Positions 10,471 through 20,589 are shown, numbered from the stretch's first letter. The stretch is DNA of 41,818 nucleotides from Gliomastix tumulicola (GCA_001599755.1 BCHX01000011.1:523207-565024), one strand, 5' to 3'. Translations and numbers: made by a program. The notes: generated from the sequence alone by a model not told the origin.

Positions 10471-12045
10471 ATGGCTGCACGTTTACTCGGTCGGCACATG
10501 TCACGAGTGACCCCAGGCAATGGTTGGGCCGCCTCCCGTAGCGACAACGTATTCACCTCGCGCGACATGGTCTCAGCAGTAGCATGCATCTGCTTCTTCC
10601 TCATGGTCTCGCGCGGCGGTGGCGGCATTTTGCACCTACAAGTTCGGCGCTCTGGCGTGCCGAAGCTTTACTTCCGTAACGACAGCACGCCGGATGCTGG
10701 ACCCTTTCCAACGACGAGCCTACAAGACCACTCAAGCTTCAAGAGTGACTCGTCGACAATGGCCTTCTCGACGTTCTCTGACGCGATTCCCTCCACTTCT
10801 CTTTCGTCTCGAACCAGTTTGGCCCAGAACTCGCAGACTAAGGCCACCGAAACCTATGATACACTGCCTGTTGGTAGCCCCGCTACTGGAGGGTCGTCAA
10901 CGACTATCGAAGGCGAAGGGGAGCCATCCGGACACACCGGCGTCGTGCCAACCTCGCCTGCTGGAGTGGCCGATACCACGTCGAGCGGTGAGCTCGGTAG
11001 CGTGTCCAGCGACGAGCGCGCACCCCCAGGCGCACCTCCTTCATCCGTGGTGCCCATCGGGACTCCCAGCCAAACGACAGCGGCGCCTTTTAGTCCTCTA
11101 GACAGGCAGACCCTACCACCCTCCCTCCATCTTACCCCAGAAACTCCTACGTACATTCCCTCAACCTCTTTGGAGCAGACACCGGGTGGGCACGCCACAA
11201 CCCTTGCGGAGACATCGACCCAGAGCCCTGCGACAGCTGCTCAACCCGACTTGACTAGGCTGCCCCCCGTTGTCAACATTAAGCAACAAATAGAAGGAGG
11301 CACCGTAAGGACCTCAACACCACACCCTACACGCCCTAGCGAATTCTTTACAGAGCCGGAGCGTCCGCCTGCGCTTACAGCCCTCTCATCCACCGCAGAA
11401 GATCCATCTACGCACGCAAGCATGGGGGAGTCGGAACATTCGCCCACGTTTACTTCCTCCAGAACAACGACAGAAAATCAGTCTACGTCCACAATCACAA
11501 CGGACTTGAATCGTACGCCGTTGTTTACGCCCTTCCGGACACTTCTGGAGCATTCCCATATTCCTGCCTCTACAAACACGGCTGAACTGGAGCATTCACC
11601 TACGGTTGCGCCCCTCCAACCGACGACGGAGGATCCGTCTGCGCACGCACGCATATCGGAAACAAAGAGCTCGCTCACGTTTACGTCGACGAGGGAACAG
11701 ACGTGGGCGACTCTGACCAGTGAGTACAGCACGGCGTTCGTGCCTTCAGTAGCTACAGCAGAGATGGAAAGCACCGAGGCGGCCTCCGAAGAGAGTAGCC
11801 CAGATGATGACGCACTCGGCGGAGGTAGCGCTGATGACCCATCGCCAACGCAGCAAGCAACCACCGCCGGCATCACTACGGGGGCCGTCGCCTTCGCCGT
11901 CGCCATGGGAGTTGTTGTTTTCCGGCTTGTCGGACGCCATAACCGGCGACGTCAACAGTCACGTAGGCGCCACATGTCCTCGATTAGTACTCAGAGCTCT
12001 CTGGAAATACGCTGCATCGGCCTAGGCGGTGACTCGCTGGACTGA
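10471..12045 (+). CDS. Ser/Thr-rich mucin-like single-pass membrane protein
   Basis: An uninterrupted 524-residue frame starts at ATG 10471. A hydrophobic stretch at residues 33-46 (VSAVACICFFLMV) could be a signal peptide if translation starts at Met33, or a signal anchor otherwise. Residues ~70-460 are dominated by Ser, Thr and Pro, as in heavily O-glycosylated ectodomains. Near residues 305-410 are four imperfect 26-27 residue repeats around the theme T-x-E-D-P-S-x-H-A-x-...-F-T-S. A transmembrane helix (about 467-487, AVAFAVAMGVVVFRLV) is followed at once by a strongly basic RRRQQSRRR stop-transfer and a short cytosolic tail. The architecture is that of fungal cell-wall stress sensors or mucins such as Msb2/Mid2 types. 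No WSC or other named domain is visible, so the role is inferred only from architecture. Confidence 0.7.
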   Translation: MAARLLGRHMSRVTPGNGWAASRSDNVFTSRDMVSAVACICFFLMVSRGGGGILHLQVRRSGVPKLYFRNDSTPDAGPFPTTSLQDHSSFKSDSSTMAFSTFSDAIPSTSLSSRTSLAQNSQTKATETYDTLPVGSPATGGSSTTIEGEGEPSGHTGVVPTSPAGVADTTSSGELGSVSSDERAPPGAPPSSVVPIGTPSQTTAAPFSPLDRQTLPPSLHLTPETPTYIPSTSLEQTPGGHATTLAETSTQSPATAAQPDLTRLPPVVNIKQQIEGGTVRTSTPHPTRPSEFFTEPERPPALTALSSTAEDPSTHASMGESEHSPTFTSSRTTTENQSTSTITTDLNRTPLFTPFRTLLEHSHIPASTNTAELEHSPTVAPLQPTTEDPSAHARISETKSSLTFTSTREQTWATLTSEYSTAFVPSVATAEMESTEAASEESSPDDDALGGGSADDPSPTQQATTAGITTGAVAFAVAMGVVVFRLVGRHNRRRQQSRRRHMSSISTQSSLEIRCIGLGGDSLD

Positions 12046-12530
12046 GCGGCGTTGGTCTGACGGAGAGCCGCGCGAAGGAGGCGGGGACGGATGAAGCCCC
12101 AAAATGTAGGTATGTGGCGATGGTCGCCTCTAATTCAAGCAATACGTCGTGAAGTGAGCTCCCCTTTCCCCCGGTTTTGCCTATCCGTGACGTCTGGGCG
12201 AGCTGTAGCCGCAATAGATTTTGCAGAAGGGAGAATACAAGGAAGACAGCCTCTGCGCCTAGATGGCCTTATTGGGGCGGCGAGAGTCTTGTCCGTCTAT
12301 ACATGTCTCTAGTGAATAGTCTCGTCTCCTACCGCAAGCTACCCGGAGAGCTCGCTTTCCGTCCGGGCACGCTTTGTTCTCAAATGGCCTCGTAGCCATG
12401 GCCGACCGTTTCCGGCAGGCGTTTCTTGGCTCTCCCGAGGAAAGCCTTGAAAAGCGAGCATCCGCGCTCTCAAGAGAACGCCCTTACCTTGTCTCCCTTC
12501 TTCTCGAAGGCTACTGTAATATCGTAACAA
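12046..12530. other. Region upstream of chromodomain gene
   Basis: No independent gene can be supported. A plus frame beginning at ATG 12398, in good context, reads about 40 protein-like residues. Its only nearby donor (GTAATA at 12516) cannot be joined in frame to the chromodomain gene with an intron of normal length. It may be leader sequence or a short upstream ORF. Confidence 0.45.
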
Positions 12531-12950
12531 ATGGAGGCCGTTTCAACAGAACGCACCTTTCGCGGGCGCTCCATATGTACGGCGTGGTCATCCCAGGTGA
12601 CCGTTGTGGACGTACTCCTTTCCGTGCGCGTGGCCCATTGGATCTTCCACGGCGTTCGAGCGGAGACCACCGACATGGAATGGGACTGGCCGCAAAGGGA
12701 GAGCCTCCTCTGGGTTTTTGATGATGGCACGGCCTTGAGAGTTTGCCAGGATTTCCAATGTCCCCCCCCGCGATTGAATGATCCTGAGTCAGAGGGCGAG
12801 ATTGAGGCTATCTTTGCGTGCCACCCTTGGGCGGATGGTGGCGTGTATGTCGCCGTGAAGTGGCGAGATGAGGTTTGCCCTACATGGGAGTTAGAGGACG
12901 ATGTACCTGCAGCACTACTTCCCTCCTTCTTGCCCGGGATAGCTGCTTGA
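12531..12950 (+). CDS. Chromodomain-like protein
   Basis: This is a 139-residue frame starting at ATG 12531. The C-terminal ~55 residues fit a chromodomain. EGEIEAIFACHP is followed by YVAVKWRD, CPTWELEDDVP and the closing helix AALLPSFL. This matches the usual order of strand, VKW strand, TWEPE-type strand and C-terminal helix. Family members bind methylated histone tails or act in retroelements and heterochromatin proteins. The N-terminal ~75 residues contain a second Trp-rich stretch with no clear domain. It is probably related to the tandem-chromodomain gene at 19062-20080 on the other strand. A 201-codon minus-strand frame across the same bases lacks any domain and I treat it as a shadow. 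A missing 5' exon is possible. Confidence 0.6.
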   Translation: MEAVSTERTFRGRSICTAWSSQVTVVDVLLSVRVAHWIFHGVRAETTDMEWDWPQRESLLWVFDDGTALRVCQDFQCPPPRLNDPESEGEIEAIFACHPWADGGVYVAVKWRDEVCPTWELEDDVPAALLPSFLPGIAA

Positions 12951-13725
12951 GAGACCGGGACAGGCCGTTTTGATGCGATCTTGATGGGGAATGCACCTGT
13001 GCGCGATCTGAGTGCTCGGGTGCGTGTTGGGGTGTCCGTCTCTAGAAAGAGTTCAACTCGACCACGGTTCGGCAAGTGCTTTTGGCTGTTTATTTATCGG
13101 GGGTCGCGTGCTGCTTGTACTCAATCAAGTAAATGATGTATTATTTATACCGCCAATGAAAAGCACTTAAAGAGCCGACTTTTCCTATGCCTCAAGGATA
13201 CATCTAATGTAATATACCACTAAGGCCCAAGAATCCCGTCTCTGGCTAATCAGGTGAGACTTGGGGGCTCCCACAAATAGCGGGTGCTACTGGTGAATAG
13301 GCTATAAAGGCTAAACAGGCAATCCACGAATACGCATATCGAGAAGTGATGATCTTGATCGAGAGGCGATTGTGTGCAGGCTTATGGGAGCTTCTCTATT
13401 CACATCGGGCGCTTTGTAGGTGCTGGCTTATCATCTGTACTGAAGGCCATTCGCGAGGTGTATCGGTGGACCTGGCTTTGGGTTTGGACGCGGTTTGACG
13501 CGGAGCCCGTCTGCTGTGCGTAGTCTTGGCGACGCTGGAGGCGCTCCACTATGGTAGCAAGTGGCCTTTGCTCATATACTAGTCACGCCACGCCTCGGGG
13601 CGATTGTGGCCAAACCGTACTACTGCAGCATAATTGATGTTAATGGACGAGCTAGAGCCAACGTGCCACATAAATTAAAACCAAGCATGCCCCTCGTTTC
13701 TCCGTGTGATGCAGGTGTGTTCAAA
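12951..13725. other. Intergenic region upstream of LysM gene
   Basis: AT-richer sequence with no gene recognised. The frame of the downstream LysM gene is open from 13561 but without a suitable ATG before 13687. Part of this may be 5' leader or an upstream exon. Confidence 0.55.
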
Positions 13726-14994
13726 ATGAGAGCGGGCTCCGTAGCGCTATTTATTCGTCTCGTGCTAGCTACATGCCCGGAGAATCCGGACATCGGTCGA
13801 TGGGAAGTCGCATTAGGCGATGTATTTATGAAAGTAAAGCAAGCTTTAGGTCTTGATGACCTGAAGGAGGTCGAAGCTCTCAACCCTGGGGTCGATCTGG
13901 ATGCTGTTCTTCCTGGAGAGTTATACAGAGTTCCTTATGTCAACGACGTAACTTCGGCGACGTGGATCACGTCGGATTGCATACCTACTTTGCACCTCGA
14001 CCACGCAACGACCACCTCAGATTACTCCTCCACCCCGACTTCCACTACAACGCCGACCTCCTGCACAGAGTCTACCACGGAGTCTACCACAGAGTCTACC
14101 ACAGAGTCTACCACAGAGTCTACGGTAATCTCAACTACAACTTCGACCACCTCAGATTACTCCTTTACCCCGACTTCCACTACAACGCCGACCTCCTGCA
14201 CAGGGTCTACCACAGAGTCTACCACAGAGTCTACGGTAATCTCAACTACAACTTCGACCACCTCAGATTACTCCTTTACCCCGACTTCNNNNNNNNNNNN
14301 NNNNNNNNNNNNNNNNNNNNNNNNNNNNNNNNNNNNNNNNNNNNNNNNNNNNNNNNNNNNNNNNNNNNNNNNNNNNNNNNNNNNNNNNTCCTGCACAGGG
14401 TCTACCACAGAGTCTACCACAGAGTCTACGGTAATCTCAACTACAACTTCGACCACCTCAGATTACTCCTTTACCCCGACTTCTACTACAGCGCCAACCT
14501 CCTACACAACCCCTACCACGGAATCTACAACGGAATCTACCACAGAATCTACCACAGAATCTACAACAGAATCTACGGTAATCTCAACTACAACTTCAAC
14601 CTCAACGTCAAGCCCGACATCGACGAATCAGCATTGTTTTCGAGAGGGGTCCTATCAAACTAATCCCGACACACAGCAGAAGTTTTCTCAGGCATTCTGT
14701 GAAAAGTATAGCGAGAAACAAATGACGAAAGACTCGGATGCTTTGAGTGAAAACCACTCTCTAGAGGACGGTGAATATGACCGGCTCTATGAGTTCAGCG
14801 TCTGGTGGGTTGCGGATTGTACCCAGGAGACAAGTCAAAGCGTATTCGAAGGCTGCTATGACATCATGAGGGACAACTTTTTGAAATGCAACAATGGAGG
14901 AAAGGGTGGTTCGAGACAGTATGGATGCCTCGAGTACATGTATAGAGCGAATCTGGTCTATGAAGTGCCTTCTCGACGGCGAAGGTGGGGCTAA
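13726..14994 (+). CDS. Secreted LysM-domain protein with Thr/Ser repeat linker
   Basis: I start at ATG 13726 because it gives a signal-peptide-like N-terminus (MRAGSVALFIRLVLA). An in-frame ATG at 13687 is an alternative. Residues ~26-71 match a LysM module, which binds chitin or peptidoglycan-type glycans. It has the usual GD near the start, then a Leu-rich helix, then ALNPGVDLDAVLPGELYRVP. A long Thr/Ser linker follows, made of TTEST units and larger SDYS...PTS units. The C-terminal ~110 residues hold a Cys-containing domain ending with CNNGGKGGS...GCLEYMY. I know that pattern from fungal secreted LysM and chitinase-associated proteins. The run of 100 N at 14289-14388 lies inside the linker, so true length is unknown. 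Likely extracellular or cell-wall bound. About 422 codons as assembled. Confidence 0.7.
   Translation: MRAGSVALFIRLVLATCPENPDIGRWEVALGDVFMKVKQALGLDDLKEVEALNPGVDLDAVLPGELYRVPYVNDVTSATWITSDCIPTLHLDHATTTSDYSSTPTSTTTPTSCTESTTESTTESTTESTTESTVISTTTSTTSDYSFTPTSTTTPTSCTGSTTESTTESTVISTTTSTTSDYSFTPTXXXXXXXXXXXXXXXXXXXXXXXXXXXXXXXXXXSCTGSTTESTTESTVISTTTSTTSDYSFTPTSTTAPTSYTTPTTESTTESTTESTTESTTESTVISTTTSTSTSSPTSTNQHCFREGSYQTNPDTQQKFSQAFCEKYSEKQMTKDSDALSENHSLEDGEYDRLYEFSVWWVADCTQETSQSVFEGCYDIMRDNFLKCNNGGKGGSRQYGCLEYMYRANLVYEVPSRRRRWG
14019..14600. repeat. Coding minisatellite with assembly gap
   Basis: Larger units of roughly 115-130 bp each contain a TCAGATTACTCC block, an ACCTCCTGCACA block and a variable number of 12-bp TCTACCACAGAG units. 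Exactly 100 N (14289-14388) interrupt the array. That is the usual placeholder for a gap of unknown size, so copy number is unresolved. Confidence 0.9.
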
Positions 14995-15713
14995 TATCTT
15001 CAATGCATTCCTCGGTGCTTTGGTTGAAGGCTAGTGGATTTGTGTGCATAGAGGCATAGCTAGATGTCTATTTTGAGAGGTAGAATAAATGCCATTGGTC
15101 AGTCCCAGATAGCGAGACTTATCTCGCCCCGTTTTCAACAAGTATTCGTGGAATTGATCAGCCGATTGCCACGTCGAGCTTGCTGTGCGCTGCAATTTGT
15201 CGAACGGGAAGGGCGGTGTGTGTTGCGTCGGTAGTGGCGCAAGAAAAACAGATTCTCCACGGTATGCGATATGACTTGTGATCCTTTGTACAGTGAACAC
15301 GTGCGGGCTTAGAGTGCGCCGAGGAGATCTAGGGTGGGACGTAGATAACGGCTTACGCCGCGCACCATTAGGGGAGCTCCTGGTGGTCGACTGTGGCCTT
15401 GCATGCGCAAGTATAGCACGTATCGAGTCAAGCCGCCGTAGAAACATGACTGATAGTCCGCTTTCTATTTCTTTCCCTGTTCGCTTTTTTTCCCAAAGAA
15501 GGTTCCAACCCACACTCGATTCTGGACTGGCCCCCGGAGCAAACGATTGGCTTTGCTAGCAAGTTTCGCCTCCCCTTCCTTCGGGCTATCCTCTATCAGA
15601 CGGCGGCCTTTTTTCGGCCGACTTCGGCTACGCTCGAGGTGTAGACCCTTGCTCAGGCTATAAATTGTTCGCGATTGCAGCTGCTCTCGGGGAAATGCCA
15701 CTGGCTCAAAGCC
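14995..15713. other. Intergenic region
   Basis: No gene recognised. Open frames on both strands (minus 15031-15513, plus 15278-15559) lack domains and are antisense to each other. Confidence 0.5.
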
Positions 15714-16417
15714 ATGGAGGATAGGACCCGATCGAGCGTTCGTGTACGGTGCGACGTCGAGCGCGTTGTTGATGACCGACGGAGCAGCTTCATCTCCCAC
15801 GAGGCCATGGATATACTCCGGCATGCCACAGAATACCGCCTCGAGCAACTGAAGCGGAGACAGGCAAGGAAGGACGCGAGGGACTATGTCCCCGACAAAG
15901 TACAAAAAGCTGAATCTTTGATTGGATTGGTGTCATCCTTTCTGTCCGACCTTGCGCGTCAGGATAATCAACGGCTGGAAATTGTTCAGGAGAGCGGCGA
16001 AGCAATGTACAAGGCGCAAACATGCCTGGAAAGACATAAGAAAGACACTGTGCAATCATTAAGAACGTTCCTCTAGTTGATCGGGGCTTCGGTATCGCCA
16101 TTGGTGGATGACCTTCGTACCTTCGATAGCTACTTATCAAGTCCATCTCGGGTATGTTAGTGCTAGGGCTCGGGTTCGCCTCGGCCAAGACTATTCTCGC
16201 ATCTTTGCTCGTCGTGACTTACATGACGATGAAGTGCACCGTCTTCCGGCCCTGTCAGACCTTGCTACGAGGAAACCCCCAAAGTGTCCCAATACGCATG
16301 AGTGGCCTAGTAGACGTCTCGATCCAGTTGGAAATAGATCTGAACTTTCATCCGGGGGCTGGCACTCCAAGGAAGCATCGAAAAGTACCAATTCTTGATA
16401 TGAGGAGAGACTTATGA
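15714..16417 (+). pseudogene. Possible broken gene: coiled coil followed by hydrophobic segment
   Basis: From ATG 15714 a frame of about 120 residues is strongly helical, with EYRLEQLKRRQARKDARDY and later HKKDTVQSLRTFL. It ends at TAG 16073. The same frame continues as plausible protein past that stop for about 25 codons (IGASVSPLVDDLRTFDSYL). The reading then moves to another frame near 16140, encoding SISGMLVLGLGFASAKTI and a second hydrophobic stretch to 16417. Coiled coil followed by closely spaced TM helices recalls nuclear-fusion Kar5-like proteins, but this is only a guess. I could not find an intron that repairs both the stop and the frame change. Either the gene is decayed or the assembly has errors. 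Confidence 0.3.
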
Positions 16418-16792
16418 AAGGGCTGGTGATGGGCCCTCCTACGCCCGAAGACTCTTTGCACGAGGAAGCTCTAAATGGCGATCCATTTGGCGCTGAAAAC
16501 GCATAGTAGTTCGTTGGACGACCGCTCCACAAGAGGAGTAGCAAGGGTAGTCGCCGAAGCTTTCGCCCCGTCCCCGATACCACTTCCTCCAAAGTCGGAC
16601 CCGCCAAAATGTAGCCTTTTGGTCGGGACTTATGATCTATGCCGTGTATTTGCCGAGGGTAGCTGTGATAATATCTGAGCAGTAGTGCAACTCTCTTTAT
16701 GACAACAAGTACGAATATATACCAACGTACGAGCAAAGCTAAGTATAGTCCAAGGAGTGCTCTCTTGTCGTTTCAACAAGCACGAGGTCGCC
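16418..16792. other. Intergenic region
   Basis: No gene recognised. A minus frame covering 16191-16736 has no domain and overlaps the hydrophobic segment of the candidate broken gene. Confidence 0.5.
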
Positions 16793-17119
16793 ATGGAACC
16801 AAACAGATGCTCTAGGACACGGCGGCGATCCGGCTCGATACGCGTCCTACATAGCACCGAAGCGCAATCCGACCTCGGCGTCACCATTCAACCGCCTGAC
16901 GCGCCTGCAACGAACTACCACTCGTCAACGAGGTACGGCATTGAGGCCAGCTTGCACGTCAAAGTAATTCCGAAGCTGAGACGAGCCGACGCGCGAACTT
17001 GGTGCGCCGACGACTGGGCGGCCCTGGGTCTCGGTGAGGACGTAGATACGGATGACTGGATGTCAGGCAGGGCCATGACGAGCTGCGAGTCATGCCCGCC
17101 GAAGGCTGAGACATCCTAG
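16793..17119 (+). CDS. Hypothetical short ORF
   Basis: The ATG at 16793 is in good context (GCCATGGAA) and opens 108 codons. The N-terminus is basic (RCSRTRRRSGSIR). The C-terminal half is acidic with several Trp, Asp and Cys residues (ADDWAALGLGEDVDTDDW). I recognise no domain. It could be a small nuclear or secreted-less protein, an exon of a larger gene, or chance. Confidence 0.25.
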   Translation: MEPNRCSRTRRRSGSIRVLHSTEAQSDLGVTIQPPDAPATNYHSSTRYGIEASLHVKVIPKLRRADARTWCADDWAALGLGEDVDTDDWMSGRAMTSCESCPPKAETS

Positions 17120-18092
17120 GGTTCATATAAAGAGAGCTTGTGCGCTATGCTTGGATATCGACCGGACCCCTGTGGCCTGCTATAGCTACGCGCGAGAGCC
17201 ACCTATAGGAGGCCATCGATACCCTGCCACTACCGTTCCATAAAGTAGGGATCTATGTAGAAATGAATGAGCATTCCCAGACAGTGCAGAGACCAAGGCA
17301 ATGCCTTTTACTCTCTACTCCCCTTTATACGCCGAATTGGCAGGCACTAGGAGGCCCTGTTCATTGGGCTATCCCTGTACTTAGGCTGAAGATGCTGTTG
17401 TTCCTCTTTCGTAGAGAGTAGTATTGATATAAGCGTCCGCGAACTCAATCTTCACCTATTCAATCACTCGGCAACCTATGAATGCAAGCTCCTCATATCT
17501 CCGCATACCCCATACTTGGAACCGCGGATTGAGAGGGGACAGAGGGGGGAGAGGGGGGCGGGGGATCCTAGCATTTAACCCCATTGGTGCTGCGAAAGTC
17601 TTTGGCCTACCTTTCTTGTAATTTTCCTACGTCGAACGGTGAGCCTTCCTCATATCTGTCGCCGGTGGGGGAATAGAGTCAAGGCGTAGCAATCCGTACG
17701 GTCCTGGGTCCGGTGGATCACCGGCGCCTCTCTCAGGAGCCCGCCAGTTTTGTCGGGCGCATTGAGATAGGGGCGCATTGAGATACCTAGTCAATGTAAA
17801 GCGCGGCAGAAAGAGATTTGGCGTTCCGCGGTCCAATATGGCCTCTGTTGTTTGTGTATCGTCTGATGGGCGCCATGTTTCTGGGTACAATTCGAGGGTC
17901 TAGTTGGTGGCTTATGGACGTCGTAGCACTTGATGCTACAAATCGAGGTGCATGGAACTGGCTTCTTCAGACTACATAAGTAAGAGATTGGGCCCACGCT
18001 CTGATGGTCGGCGGCTACACATAAATTGTCGTTTGCCTGAAATTTCAGCCCGTATACCGGTGCAACGACGAGTACTTGCAGATCGGGCGGTC
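17120..18092. other. Intergenic region
   Basis: No gene recognised. There is a short G-rich run near 17538-17563. The stretch 17968-18000 weakly resembles the right end of the dispersed element (AAGAGATTGGGCC block), but is too diverged to call. Confidence 0.5.
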
Positions 18093-18770
18093 ATGCAAGG
18101 ACAGCATAAGTTTCTATTCTTCCTATTCTTACACGTCGTGCCAGTCATACCGTTTTCGTATTTTGTCTGCTCCCTTATTTTCCGCCGTGATCTTCATAAT
18201 GAGGCGATCGTACAATTTACGGTACGCCATGACATGTCCGGCTAAAGCTATAGGGGCTAATGTATATAGTTCAAACCAACCCTTTTTCGAGAAATACGTG
18301 CTCCCACGGGCTGTTCTGTCGGGCTTAAGCAAAATTGTCTCTGGTATCAGCAGCACCCCGACTGTGCCGGTTTGCCCCGCGTACCTGATTCGCTCGACGC
18401 GCTGTCTCCCACCTCTCCTACCGTTTTGTGGTTCTATGCCGTACTGAGACGCACACCACCGCTGAATATTCTGTCGGGAGCGAGCCTCGCGTTCACACTG
18501 GCCTCTACCATTATCTACATATTTCGATACGCCTATCCACTCCTTCGATTTTTGTCGGTCGGGTTGAGCGTTGTTGGCTTCGCCTGTTCCTCTGTCTTTC
18601 TTGGCTTTGTCCTGGCAATTACGGAGACTGCACGTGGGTTAGAGGTGACTGGTTCATTCCGACGAGGGAGCGCTTACCAGTCCGCTGTCGGCAGCATAGT
18701 GTCCACACTGCTGCACGTAGTTGTCTCGATTACTTGTCTAAGGGAAGACGTCCAGCCCAACGCTGAGTGA
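18093..18770 (+). CDS. Four-TM membrane protein, SUR7/claudin-like architecture
   Basis: Two exons, 18093-18221 and 18270-18770, are joined across a 48-nt intron. The intron has donor GTACGC, branch-like GGCTAATG and acceptor ATATAG. The phase-0 splice gives 209 residues. The first hydrophobic helix is FLFFLFLHVVPVIPFSYFVC. An extracellular-type loop of ~80 residues carries several Cys (GCSVGLKQNCLWY, then DCAG). Three clustered hydrophobic segments follow: around GASLAFTLASTIIYIF, around FLSVGLSVVGFACSSVFLGF and around SIVSTLLHVVVSI. Helix, long Cys-bearing loop, then three helices is the layout of SUR7/PalI or claudin-like plasma-membrane proteins. I see no diagnostic signature, so the family is inferred. 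It probably acts at the cell membrane or septa. Confidence 0.55.
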
Positions 18771-19061
18771 CCAGCACGTTCGTGGCGAAGTGTGTGAATG
18801 CAAAAGTTTGGTATTACTGAAGTAACGAAACCAGGCTGCGCGGCTGTGCACTGGGAGCAGCAGGATATTGGAAGATAAAGCCTGGGTAACGTGATAATCC
18901 ATCCACGAACTCGTCGTGCCAGAGCAAGGGCGATGAGCGGCAAGTGGCGCCCGCAAGTTGACATACCGATGACCATTCCAGTCCCCCAAGTCTACCACCG
19001 ACGTCGCGAACGGGTGCCGGCTATCCTCTTGTATGGTAGATGCGCACTGGCTAAGGCGTCC
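18771..19061. other. Short convergent intergenic region
   Basis: Lies between the 3' ends of the four-TM gene (plus) and the tandem-chromodomain gene (minus). No gene seen. Confidence 0.6.
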
Positions 19062-20080
19062 TCACTGGCGACCAGGTTTCTTCCTCTGCCACTCCTCTAG
19101 GACCAAGGGGGCGTTGACCTGGACAAAGGCTTCGGGCTGCCAGTCTCGCTGAATTGAGCCCATCCAGCCCACCCTGTATTCCGTCCCCTGCTTCCCGGAC
19201 GCACGAAGACGGACGACTCTCTCTCTGAAAATGGTGTATATCTTCCACATGCCCTCGCAAGCCTTTTCTCGGCCGCCCTTGAGTGTTTCCCAGTACGCAT
19301 GGACCGTGTCGGGGGACTCGTCGAACAAAGCGCTCTCTTCGCGCCAGATCCAAGACGCCCCATTGTCTCGGCTGATCTCGAGTTCAAACTCCCAGTCATC
19401 ATCAGAGACCAATTGATGATCTCGGATCCGAAAAGGCTTCAGCTCCATCGTCTCTCGAGCCTCTTCCGCATATGTTGTTTCGCACCCCTGGCTACAGGGG
19501 TTTTCCACAGGGCGCAGGGAGTCCGTTTGTAGCTGATCCTCACTCATGATGGCTATAGGCGCAACAAGCCCCTGGAGGTGGCTCTCCAGCATGGAGCCAT
19601 CATTCACCAGTAAGGGTGGAGGAGATGTGGCGTTCAGGCCACAATCAGCTAGGTTCAAGGGGGGGGGATTGCCAACGCGTTGCTGGGGCCCGCGGCGTCT
19701 GTTGGTGACTTTTTCGAAACGCGAGGCCGCATTGCCCTTCTTGGAGCCTGTGTGTTCGACGGGTTGGTGGGCGGTGATGGCTGCGAAGAAGGCACCATAG
19801 TTGCCAGGGCGTCGGTCCAATCTAAAGAATAAGTTAGTGATGTCCTAATATTCCGTAGAGTGGCTTGTGCAATTGTGGAAGCGGCAAACCTTGCCATTTT
19901 TCCCGCGTGCGAAGAGGTAAAGAGGGCACTTGTCAGTTTCGCTAGCTGTGTCCCTTGGTTCTTGCTTGTTTGTGATGTGTATTGGTAGCGGAGAAGCTGG
20001 TGACGGTCAGGGTATTTGAGGCCAGGCACCGGAAGCTGAAGTTCGTATTTGTGTGAGGCGATCCCTTTCTTGGGGTGCAT
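19062..20080 (-). CDS. Tandem chromodomain-like protein, two exons
   Basis: The start is ATG 20080. Exon 1 is 20080-19890 and exon 2 is 19821-19062. The 68-nt intron has donor GTTTGC, branch CACTAAC and acceptor CTTTAG. The phase-2 join gives 316 residues. After ~185 low-complexity residues come two chromodomain-like modules. The first runs from about FRIRDHQL through SWIWREESALFDESP to the helix VHAYWETL. The second runs from about KIYTIFRERVVRL through EYRVGWMGSIQRDWQPEAF to NAPLVLEEW. Both show the aromatic strand, the (T/S)WxPE-type strand and the closing helix of the fold. Family members read histone marks or build heterochromatin. There is no SET, helicase or reverse transcriptase partner in the frame. 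Similar in kind to the gene at 12531. Confidence 0.65.
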
Positions 20081-20589
20081 TACCGGGGCTGAGGGGGGGA
20101 AGGGAGACGGGGGCTACATAGGGGTGGCGCGTGTGGGCTACACACCCCCTCGGTCGTGGTGGTGTGGCACCAACACATGGATGAGAGACCCAGCAGCGGA
20201 GCCCTGGTCTTGGTCTAACTGTACGCGTGGAGAGTAGGGCCTAGGGCTTTGTCCCCACCCGAGACCCATGGGGCCCTCCGCACCATAGCCTCGCGACCCA
20301 GAAGATGCCTTGAACCGAGGGGCGGACGAAAAGTATCGCTCTGGTGAGGCTTGGGAAGGGGCGAGACTTGTCTACTGGCCTTGCCGGTCACGTCTGCTTG
20401 CCACAGAGAGCCATGAGGCCTCCAAGAGAGTCCTGTACCGGACTGTCCGCTGCCACACCTGGTGATCATCGTACTAGGGAAAGGATCTAGGGTCTACCTT
20501 TCTCGAAGCCGTCCTATCCGAATCAAGGCCAAAGCCACCCAGAGCCTGACTCCCTCGCAAGCACGCAAGTTGGCCACGGCACTTCCGCC
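20081..20589. other. Intergenic region between divergent chromodomain and UbiA genes
   Basis: No gene recognised. It probably holds promoters for the minus-strand chromodomain gene (start 20080) and the plus-strand UbiA transcript. Confidence 0.5.

Noticed and set aside
12470..13075. 201-codon minus-strand frame
   Set aside because: Lies antisense to the chromodomain gene and shows no domain of its own.
13962..14663. Long plus-strand frame encoding HRVYHRVY-type repeats
   Set aside because: It is the alternative frame of the Thr/Ser repeat of the LysM gene; periodic DNA opens several frames at once.
17960..18000. Possible fifth copy of the dispersed element end
   Set aside because: Only a short AAGAGATTGGGCC-type block is shared; too little to separate from chance.
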